Below, piece after piece: positions 51,401 to 63,400 of a stretch of 64,000 nt of DNA. Numbering within the stretch: position 1 is the first letter of the stretch; each line of letters starts with the position of its first letter. The DNA is from Lumbricus rubellus (taxonomy: Eukaryota > Annelida > Clitellata > Crassiclitellata > Lumbricidae), in the NCBI GenBank assembly GCA_945859605.1, contig OX243822.1:22397644-22461643 (forward strand), read 5' to 3'. The translations under genes and the position numbers were made by a program. The notes under the pieces were generated by a model. That model saw only the letters and a program-made list of their open reading frames with translations, searched no databases and had not been told where the DNA came from.

Positions 51401-54400
51401 TTCGCTGGGAGCCATAATATGATTGCTCATTATGTAGATTTATATATTAAACAAACTTCCACTGTAATTATGAGTCACCAACTCACCATTCAGGAGAACT
51501 CGCGAGCTTTACAACACAAAATGAGGTTGTAAGCGCGTGAGTCAGTTCCCTCTATGCATTGCGAGTAATAAGGTCCCATAGTTTGCCAAAGGCCACGCAC
51601 AAGTTACTACGGCCACTCGTGGCTTGCCTAAAGTTGTTTGGGTTCACCACTGCGTGCACGGTGAATGGGGTACCTGCCCGACGACGCTGCCAGTGCGGAG
51701 GTGAGGGCAGCCAAGGCCAACGTTGACCTCTTTAATTCGATTAGGAAATGCAACCATCATGTTTTGCGCTGCAGCCTCTTTCCCCCATTGGCTCGATACT
51801 GCTATAACATTCGACAACGACCATGCGAAATTTCACTGCCAGCAAAGGACGAACGCAATTAAACTGAGGTGAAGAAAAATCATCCCCCTCATCTTTATAG
51901 GCCTACTTATCGGAATGACCGGAACTAAAGATGTCATTAATTATCATTATCTTTTCTTTATGTATCCATGTGTGGCGTGTCACATGATTTTTTCCATTAA
52001 AAAACATATTTATATCAGCAGACTGAAAAATGATTTTTTCAGTCAATGCCCATATGCAAAACTGTAGCGCACAAATTCGAGACTAATGTCAGCGTATTTT
52101 GTGTGTCTATCAGTCCTGAATCTTGCAATTAAGTTCTGCCAACAGCATCTGGTTAATTGCAAGAGAACAGGAAAGCAGAGTATGACACCAAAACAACTTC
52201 AGCGTAAATGCTTTAGAATATCCGCAAATTTGAGAAGACAACACATCGTGACATACCTATCTCCTTCGTCTTCTTCAATTTCTACAATTGTAAATAAAAC
52301 CGCTCAAAATCAACAGAATAGGAATAACAGAAACCTTTTTTTAAAAATCCCATTTGCACCACCATTCATAGGCATAGGTGACCTAATAACTTTTTGGCAA
52401 CATTATTTTCCCAAGGAATAGAAAATTGCAAGAGAGGTGTGGAAGCTCAGAGTTTATAGATGCCATTAAGTATGGGCTCTAATAATTTTTATACCCACTG
52501 ATGCAATTTTTTCAAATAAAAAACCCACAAAAGATACAGCGTAGCAAAAATGTGGAAGAGAGCTCTACATATTGAGAAATGGCTCTGCTTTTTGCTTTTT
52601 TTATGAATATTTCAAATGCAATGCATTAAATACAAAATTATCAACTTCCAGTCAAACTGTATAACCCACAAAGTCAAAGAGCTCTCTGCTGCTGTCATGG
52701 CAGCATTTTTTAATTGAAAACATCCCTAGAACCATACGCCTGAGGCCTGATGCTGATAGAGATGGCACAGAATTAAAAGCAATTGTTTGTACATGAATGT
52801 CAACATCACTTTCCTTACCTGTCATCCTGTCATGATAACACTAAGATTTTATGTTTTCCAGTCTAGAAGATTTTAAGTTTTTCCAGGAACACAAAATCAT
52901 AACACAATATTAAAACATTACATGTTCCAGGTGCTTAGAGCATAGCAAATGCTATTACTGAAACATGTTGTCTCATGTTGATGAATTTTCATTTGCAGGG
53001 TAATGAAATCATGGAAACGCTATAGCAAATGCTTGCTCTTTCTAAACCTAAATACAAATCTGATGTCTTAAAAAACTGCCATTACATCACATCAGAATGC
53101 ATTTATTGTAATATGATAGTCGTATTCACCGTCCGTTGAAAAATAAGAATCCTATGCCTCTTAAGAAAAGCTTAAGCATTGTCTCTTCTTACCAATATAA
53201 GCATCTTAAGAAACTCTGAACGTCTTTATTAGTCTGCAGTAGCTTAACTTTTTAGAAATAATATTTCTACGGTACTGCAGACTATTCAAGACATTAAGAG
53301 GTTCTTAAGATGCTGAACATAAATGTCCAGATAATTAGCACCCTCTTAGAAGATGCTACATGAATGTCCAGATAGTTAGAATTCTTTTAGAAAATGCTAC
53401 GCAAATTCTCAGATAACTAAGATGCTACACAAATTCTCAGATAACTAAGATGCTACACAAATTCTCAGATAACTTAGATGCTACACAAATTCTCAAATAA
53501 CTATCCTAGAAGATGCTACATAAATGTCCAAAAAAGCTAATACTTTTTATTAGCTACAGACAAACATAAAAATATAGGATCCGCATTTAACTGTGTATGT
53601 CAATAAACAGACAGACTTAAACATTCCCAGACCAGATAATACATGTATATCAAAGAAGGCATTGTGTAATATTAGAGATATGATGCACTGAAGTAGAGTC
53701 TTGAGACGAGTTACCTTAAGATGTTTTGCACCAACAATGTGCATTTCATACGACTTGTTTCCAGTGCAGCTAATGTTGCAAACCTGTGATGAATTAAAAT
53801 TAAGACACTTCTTTAATTCTCAGTTACACATGGATGTGAAATAATTCTCTAACATATACATCAAAATTCTGCCATAAGCTCCTCTGTATTGGAAGTCTGA
53901 ACAGCAAACTAAAACATGTTAAAAACACAAACTTATGCAGAACAACTCTAACGTACCTTCACGAACATGCGCATTGTACAAGTAAAGTAAACAATCAGAC
54001 AAATAATGTCTAGCATAAGTCTCATACGGTACTGGAACCATTAACCTGAAGTTGATGAAGATAGCCATCTGCAGTCGTGCGTTCACCAGGCGGAGTGCAG
54101 AATGATTTAACGCTGAAGTAACTTAATATAGACACCTCAACCATCTGGCATATAATTCGCCGTTATTTATAGTTCTGTTGATATCTATTAGCTAGACAAA
54201 ATTATAATGCGGATGTAAAAATCCCTTACATGGGTTTTCCAATGACTTGGAAAAATCAGAAACACAAATTTTCCAATGCTCTGGCTGGAACCTCTACTTC
54301 TAGTCAATTACCGGTATATTTAAATAGTCCTTTCCTGGCACTTGGCTGCATCTCTGCAGTCAAATGGTTTTTTTATCCATCAGCAAAGTAAAACAAGTAA

Positions 54401-57400
54401 ATTATGTTGGGCATTGAATATTCTAAAGAGTCTTCAAATGAACACATGTATGAAGTTTTTCAGTTTTTGAGGAACAGTTACAACGATGAACAGTACTTCA
54501 CGGACCTCGATCGATCCATGTCGTGTTCATATCTCATCATTTTTTTATTTCTCGCATTTGCTATAACGCCCCTTCAAGCTCACAACCCAGAGACGCTAAC
54601 GACTACAGCGCTGATACAGCATCGAAGTTTCACGCCAAAGTGCACGAGTAACAGGGCCGTAGCAACAATGAACGTGGCCCCCTCCGAGCATAATGTCCCA
54701 GACATTTCTGACGGACCTTTTTTTAGTCATCCGGCCAAAATCTCTGAAAAATTCGCAGTCCGAAAAAGTTGATGACCTTTTTTAGTCATATCATTAATTT
54801 TTTGGCACTTTTAGGAGCGACTTTCTTGCCAGGGGCCCCCTTCGGTTGGAGGGCACGGAGGGCGGTCGCTACGCCTCTGACGAGGAATTGCAAGTAAAGG
54901 ACTTGCTCAAGGTCCCTACGCGGTGACTTGAAAGCTTGAGATGGATCCTAACCTAGAACACTCCTGGTCCAAGGCACCAAACCCACCACTACACCACAGC
55001 ACCTCACAAATTATGGGCAGCTTCTCTGTAGTCAAGTGTGTTTTCATTAGCCTAATTCAAAAATCAAAATTATCTAATTCAGGCAATGTTGCTAGGCAGT
55101 GCAGCCCAAACCTTTTGACATATTGGACCACCAAGAACTTATGCTTGAAGCTGATGGTCGCACTGATACATTCAAAAGCAACAATTAAAATTTACTGAAA
55201 ACTGTATTAAAAATTACCATGGAATAATCATAATTAGTATGTTGTGGGAACTGGATTTTGTGTTCCCATTGTCGATAATAAGCTTACTAAAGAACTAATG
55301 GTTATGTAAGTAGATCTGTGGTTTTGTATTCAACAAATTTGCACAAATTCCACCAGCTTGGGCAAGCCACTTAGACTCACTTCGCGTGAGGACGCATGTG
55401 GCCCGCAGGTTGGACAGATCTCTCAAAAGGTATTAAAAATAAATAACTAGAATCAAATACGATGCGGAAATTTGGAATTTGAAGTTGGCGGCAGCAAACT
55501 TCATACATTTTGAGGCCAGATTCATCATCAATTAAAAGAATATAAACTAATTTTTGACTAAAATTCTTTAACTTCTGAGCTGTTTTCTTCACCTGTTGCA
55601 AAAGTTTGCCATGCAAGAACCATGCTTTGCATCTTTTAGTGCATTTTATTCTGTTCATGACAATTTTGTTTGGATTGCTTTATATTTGGTCATTTTGAAT
55701 CTTAATAAAATCTTTAATAAATTTATGAACTTTAGGCAAATGTACGGACTAATTAACCTTTCATCACAGATTATTGTCGAAGAATAAAATATACAAAACG
55801 ATATAAGGCATTCATATTACTGAAGATTTTAATTTTAAGTGTCTGCATGAACAATAACTGGCCAAATTTATTCAAAACATCTTGATTGCAAATGAGTTTT
55901 AAAAACCGTTAGTACATTCAGTCACTGAGTACAAGCAAATACATTTCACAAGTAGTTCGTGATCTGCATGTAATTTGTAAAAACTCAAAAACTTGACATC
56001 GTTAAAAATCAGCAATACATTTAATTTCAACCACATATCAAGTAGAAACATAATGTACACAATGAAATCTTTAAAGATAATAATCATAGTGTCAACAGAA
56101 TTATAATTTCCAAGATCTTTATGTCAGGTTCAAATTAGTTAAGATGACAAATGTGATATACTGTCTTATATTTCTGGCCCTTAGCTCCATAGTCCATTCC
56201 AAAAATTTTTATTCTTTGTAGGACAAATCTGTATGAATTCCACGAGATTAACGTCAGTGGTCATTCTACCAGCATTAGGGACAGTAGTCGCAATTACCTC
56301 ATTCCTGATAAATCCTCCTTGCTCCATAAATGTCACAGCTGCTTTTACTTTAATATCTACATTCCTCACGAATTTGCACCGCTATATTTCATATAGATCT
56401 CATAGCAACAAAGCTGCAATCAAGATCCCAGGAAATTAACATTTTGCCTCACCAGTGCTATGTAATCAATTTGCTTAGACAATCTGCCAAGTGTTAGCAC
56501 ACGAACGCTTCATTCACTCACCATTACGAAATAAGGCTTCAAACAAAAACATTTAAGTGCGATTAAATGTAGCAATGACAAAAAGCAAAGGCAAATAAAC
56601 CTTACAGATCATATTTATGTAATTTAATTAAACCTAACACCAGTATTTAGATATTTCATTCAAAACTGCAGTTCTTTCAATGTTCCTTTTTAACCTTTGA
56701 ACCTGCCGTCCCAAGGGACACGGCACATATACCCGACGCTCCAGAGACATTCTGGACGATAAGAAATTTTTTAATTTATACTTTGAAACGTTAGAAACTC
56801 TTATATTTTGGTCGTGAAACACATGAAAACATGTAATTCATGACCATCAATGTACAATACTGATTTTATTCATATTATTATGTACTTCGGATGCGATACT
56901 GGGCTTGTGTACGTCGGTAATCTACATTCCACCCCAAGTCATGGCACAGCTTGCTTTTCGACTGAACATTTTCCACCGGTGGGAGGAAAGCAGTAATTGC
57001 TACCGAAAGCGACGTAATCTCGGTTGACCAGATCGATTTCGAAACAGTAGAAACATCTTTTATATGAGAGTGAATAGATAACTCAGTGTAAATATCGTTT
57101 TGTATGTCAAAATCGTCAGTGATACCACAACGGAATCTGTTTATGTCTGATGCACACGACATGTCACGAACTTCTTGACCATAAATGCTCTAATTGCTAG
57201 TATTCGCTGTTTCTCATAACAGAAATTGGTAATCTTTACATTCTAGAATCTGCAAATGACATTTGCATCATTAAGCAAGCAATGTACTTTTCGTTCCCAC
57301 GCTGAATCGTCGTTGTTTTATGTTCTAATCTAATAACAAACAGTCTGTTGCGTTTGTACCTAATGTCCTAGGTAGCCAGCTGTTAGACAAGCCGCAGAAG

Positions 57401-60400
57401 TGTACAACTGTTTTAAAAAGTTAGCTAAGACAATTTAGGTTTGCTAAGTAAACAACAAATGGCTTGTTCTAGCAGTGCAAAACAAGCCTGAGTTGTCTCT
57501 CAGCAAAACATCCACCTATGCAATCATGATGACAAGTAATTTACAAGTTGACTGAGCTGTAAGGTAACATTAACAGCGAATTTTTAAAGCCATTCTTGCA
57601 TATAGCAACAACAGAACTTAATGTGCTTTACATCAAAATCCGACATTTTGACAGCATAACAAATAACGAAATCCGGTATTCGTTTTCAAAACCGATACTC
57701 GGAATTACGATTATCGATTAACGCCCCTAATATTAAATAACTTGAACTTTCGAATTCCATGCTGCACAAGATCTTGTTCTGATTATAGCAACATCAGTTT
57801 TTTTTACATCACTCGTCAACCCTGCAGCAAGTTGCGTGTACTTAACCCTTTCCCGCCGGATCGGGTCGCGGGTGACCCGATAAACCCAATAGGTATCGGA
57901 ACAATTCCGGCGGGAATGGGTTAAATGCTTGGGAAGAAACAATTCAGTTCATCGTCAGGAGTTGGCGCCTAGCGCACGTCTAACGAATTCCTGATTGATA
58001 ACAGTTTCAACGTCCATTGATTGTACAGTGGTTACTGGAGTATGTGTGTGCAGCATTTCTGTCTCTGTTGAATGCCACCGCAGGGACACATGCACTCATG
58101 ATAACAATAGATCTTCTTGACCATTTTTTAGCAGACATCCCCTCTACTTTCCCTTACAATTTTTACATTACCTTACTTGTTTTGAGTGAAATAATAACTG
58201 TCACTAAAATGTTTCTATATGTCATGAGCGATAACATGGGACATTGAAATAAGAATTAGAAATGTCATTGGTAGAGCATACAAGTGCTGAGGCTGACGGA
58301 GGACATTTTGAACACACATTATGACGAACAAATGATTCATGCCCTTTAAACTGAAGTTTCCCCAAGTTTTATTAAAACGTACAAATTATTGTACAAATTA
58401 TCGTAGCAATAGGAGAGGTGTTTTTTTTCCGCTCACCGTGTATATAGCAAGCATTGAAACATTTTAGACATAGTAACTAGAAACATGATACTGCAATAAC
58501 AAAAAAGTGGTATATATTAATTGTTAAACCAAGAAACGTATTTCTATGTCTAGTTGTCTACGTGAAACCTGGTGCCTAGCAATTGCGTGAATCACGCAAG
58601 GATTGAAACGACTTGAAACATCTACTTACTTCGCACAAGAACTGCGCACTGCCGGGCTTCCCAATGTCTTCTGGATTGAGGTCCCTTTCATTTACCGACT
58701 GCCAATCATTCTTCTTAAAGGAAGTGACCATCTGAGAACCAGAAACATAAAGAGGTCGTCAGCTGCTGGTGTCAACTCTGCTGTCTATGATGGCATCTGA
58801 TGGGTTACACCACTGAGGTGCATTTTAACTTTCAATGATCACGCATCAACAGATCCAGTCACAGCGATGAACAACCAGTTAAAGACCAGGTGACAAATAA
58901 TAATAATAATAATGACGACAATTTCTATGGCGCCGTAACACAACACATGCCATTACAAAGGCGCCTCTACAAAACACAAACGCAATTAGTCTAAAGTACG
59001 CCTTAGAAAACATATATGTCTTCAGTCGAGATTTGAAAGCCTCAACTGAATTGGCCGAACGAACAGACGTAGGCAGACAAAAACATATGCACTGCAATAA
59101 TAGCAGCCACCACAGGCTTCATAGGTTGCATTGAAACTTCGACCGCAGAGGATGTTATCAAGTATTAACTTGTGTAAGATCCAACGCTACAGACTGTGAA
59201 ATAAGCCAGTAAAGACCAGCAGCAAGCAAAAAATTGGAAAAAATTCATATCACATTTCGTTTAAGAAATGTTCAATTTCAGTTAATTGCTATTTTCTTTT
59301 CTCATTAACAAAACAACACTAATTATATTATTATTTTATAATCATCATTTCAGTAAATCATCATCATCATAATTGTCATTAATAAAGAAAAGAAATAGCA
59401 TTTAAGGAATGCTACGAAAGCTAACAATAAATAATCTGGCTCACCATAGAATCTTGACTGTCCTCATCACCTTCTTCTTCCTCATCGGCCGTTGAAGGCT
59501 AGCATGGAAAAAAACATACATCAAACAAAAATTTCACATCAATAATTTATTATTCTGATTTTCAGTACAAAAACATCTTTCATATGTTACTCTCAATTCT
59601 GAATTAAACAAACACACAAACCTCTTCTTCATCGAATACTGTGAAGGAGTAAAAACCAAGATATACGTAAAATGTCTGCATTCCATTCTGAAAATGGTCA
59701 AATTCACATAGAGTTAAACCTCTATCGACCGAGAGTATAGGATTTCCCATACAATTTACAGTAAATGGTTACATCTTGAGTATTTGAAGTTCTTTACTAA
59801 ATTCCCTCTTAAGCAGCTCTTTGGTACAGTTGCAACGCATTTACTGTGTTTAGTAGCAAAGAAGTCTACAATAGTTATGGCTTTTAGCACCAATATGATT
59901 GTAAATAGAAGCATCACATGCAAACCTTTGCAATCTTCTGTTCCTCGAGCCGCTGAACATGGAGCATACCCGTCAGGTGAGAGTTGAACATCTGATAAGA
60001 AAAAGAGTCACGTCTCAGTTCTTCTTTCAATTGCCAAATTACCACACTCACAAAAAATATTTGGCATTCACCTCAGATCAACATTTCACTCTGATGCCAG
60101 TGTCATCTGGTCTCAGTTTGTACAAAAACTGACAAAGATCAATTGAGGAAAAACTCAACACATGAAAGTTTAGATTTGTGGGTCAATCATTGCCTCACTT
60201 AAGGGTCGCTGCACTTTGACCGCTAGGGTCAACTACTGCATCGTTAGTTCTTCCATAGCAACTACAGAGATAATTATATTTATAATAAATTGAAGGTACT
60301 TGAAAGTTCTGCTATGGCACAGCTATTAGAATTTCAAAAAATAATTGATTCTAAAAACAATGCTGAGCTATCTTAACCCTCCAATTTTGACCAAATTTGT

Positions 60401-63400
60401 CAATTTGCACAAACCAAATCTGATTTTTTAATTCTGAACAAATGCTCAAAATATCAACTCACATGTTCATGCAGCAATTCACTGAATAAATATTGTGAGT
60501 AAATATTATTATTGTGGCATTAAGCAAAAGAAGTAAGCAATTTATTAAGCCACTTTCAATGAATGAACATCAATGAACAAATTCACATGAATAGAATTCA
60601 TCAGTGGCAGGTTGCAATTGAAAGTAAGCAGAATTCATCGCACTGGACACCAATAACAATACAAATCATGTGGCAAGACCAGTAAAACGATGTCACATTA
60701 ATTACTAAACGAGATGAGAACAGACTGAAGACTACAAAGGCCTGCAATGTAAGCATAGAAATAAAATAACTTCTTGAATATTTCTTAAGAAGTTATACTT
60801 GTCATACGGTATGGCAAGTCAAGAAACTATTTTGTCTCACTGTAGCGTGTAGATTTCAGATCTCTTGTTGACATGAATTTTGGGTATGAAGGTATTGTTG
60901 CTAATCCAAGTGTCACACAAAATGAATATCTCAAAAAGCCTGAAAAATTTATGTGAAATACAAATATAAATTTTTTTTCTCTAAGATGTTTCCCATCTGA
61001 ACCTGGTGCAGTCCTATGACATCATATATTTTATAATTCAAACTAAATAAATGAAGAACTGAAAACATTTAAATCAGCTTATCATGTACCTCTGCATTGG
61101 AGAAGAGGAAATTGCAGACGTAGCAGAAGTGTTCCCCTTTTTTTACTGTTTCACTGCCGCCTGCAGGTTTTGTTTCCGTAGGAGCAGAGGAGGCCGTTGT
61201 TGAAGACGGTATCTCACTTGATGCTGTCAACGCCTTTTTTGCCTTCTTCCTTGCCTCAACCTTTTGGTGGTGAGAAGTTGATCGTATATGAACATGGTAC
61301 GCCTGAAAATGACAAATACATCATGCTATCCATTCAATTCCATTTCAATACCATTGTCCCTGCATTGTATTTGTGTATGCACACACATCTGGATATTTTA
61401 AAAAAGCAACTTTTGGCATGGGTCAAATTCCCTGTTAGTGCAGTGTATTAACACCTTAATCAGTTGTTAAAGAAATCTGAGAAAAACTCAAAACTTGTTA
61501 CAAAGTGCTCTCCAATCCCCATGCTATTGAAGTAAAAGGTAGTCATGTGTTCTGACAAGTTGTAACTCCAATCTCACATTATAAAGCAAAATTATGTAAA
61601 ACAATTGTAATTTCATAATGAATAACAAGTTCAACACCGTGACATATGGGTCATAAATACAAAGCACATGCAATCTGAATGGTGCACATTTAACAATAAT
61701 AAACAGTATAACAATTAATTATATTGTATTGAAACCATTTGTGAAGCATCTCTAGTAGGGCAGCAGTTCAGCACTGCCAATAATTGAATATTTAATCAAA
61801 TGGTCAGATGAAACTCGGTTCGTATTAAGGTTCTGTAAATAATGCATCCAAACACAATATTTAACACATGGATTCGGTACTCGGTTGAAAATGTTTACCT
61901 GGCAATTCCCTGTTTATCCAATTACATGATAGTCTAGACAGAAACGAGATAGCCACAGTTTTGCCCTGTTAAGACGACGAATTTTAGATCTGAGCTCATC
62001 TTTACGCTAAGACATGCTTGTAGACAGAGTAAGGGAAAAGATTTGTGAGTTTCAAAGCTATTAGTTAAAACTTACCTGAGACTTGTCAAACTTAATATCA
62101 CAAATCTTGCATGAATTAGGATCATCATCCTCGTCGTCATCTTCGTCATCCTCCTCTTCTTCATTTACAGCAGATGCCTCCGCCTTCCCGTCGGTTTTGT
62201 TACCTTTTAAAATGAAAAACAGAAATCAGCATAAACATGAAATGCTTTATAAAAATCTTGTAAACCATGCGACAAGGAAATATAAATGGCAGACTATATA
62301 TAATCATATCATAATTATAACCTCAAACAAATATAGACTTCTTCTTTCCCTCCAGGCTAGAATTAATTCCTCTGGTGAGGGGTCAGCCACTCGGATCCTT
62401 CTCCTCTACTTGTATCTATTTCCAGTGTCTTTTTCTTCAGTTTGAGCTGCTTCAGGTGCTGAGCACTGTTTCACGTCCTCCTGTCTTTTCTTCTGTCATT
62501 CCCTGCTGCGTCAAACATATACCTCAGCCAGCGTGATTCTTTTGACACACGTCTTCTTTCTTTTCTCCATACCACTGCAGCCTGGTCTCTCGTGCCTTGT
62601 CTCTTATCTCTCACTTTATATTCACATCTCACACTTTATACCCGGTTTTTTCGTAAACCTCGCGGTATATTCCGGTGATGCTATACTCAATCATCTACAG
62701 TAAACAAATTTAAGAAATACAATCTTAACTAACTAGTTTAACCCTTTAATGCCGGATGGTATAGGATTTCCCATACATTTTACTACACTCTCGGCATCAA
62801 AGGGTTAAGATTAATACCCGATAAGGATCAATAATAATAATGATTCAATATGCAAGTTGCCATGGAAGAGCAACGTGTTTGACAACAACAGAAACTTTAA
62901 ATTAAATTTCAATCTGTAATTTAACAAACTGGACACATGCTGTCAATCACAGTCTTACCATCTTGACTTCCAAAAGAATTCTTTGTCTTTGATATTCCCA
63001 GTTCATCGCACGAGCTTTCGGCCAATTTTGAAAGTCGCGATTCAAAAGCAGAAGGTCCTCGGGAAGTGGACTGCTGCACGGTCAGGTCCATCAGGGCAAA
63101 TGGACGAGGTCCCAACGATGTGCCGCCTGCCCCTGGTGCCTGTGCCCCTCTTGGTCCTGCACCTGCAGTTCTCAGGGTAGTAGCTGCTCCTCTTGCAGCA
63201 GGCATCCCTCTAGATCCCATAGTTGTTACTCTTGGAGACAAACCTGCACTTCCTCCTGGGCCAGCTGCCCTAAATCCTGGACCAGTTGTTCTTACTCCTG
63301 GGCCAGCTCCTCTTATTCCTGGGCCAGCTGTTCTTACTCCTGGGCCAGCACCTCTTATACCTGGGCCAGCACCTCTCATACCTGGAGCAACTGGTCGGTC

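Larger units (their letters stand above)
47146..53714. other. 6.6-kb intron of the zinc-finger gene
   Basis: Contains a (TCTG)n(TCTA)n microsatellite, a LINE/SINE tail (48583-48597), a perfect-stem hairpin (50022-50100) and a 28-bp minisatellite. A CpG-richer stretch at 48980-49260 could be an alternative promoter. An exon might be hidden here, since the flanking exons join only with an alternative acceptor. Confidence 0.4.
53784..58629. other. 4.8-kb intron of the zinc-finger gene
   Basis: Holds a family B SINE relic and a piggyBac-like palindrome. A minus-strand open frame of 94 codons (56878-57162) has no recognised family and no splice support; it is noted but not called. Confidence 0.4.

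Noticed and set aside
56878..57162. 94-codon minus-strand frame in an intron
   Set aside because: Looks coding-like, but has no recognised family and no joinable exons; left uncalled.
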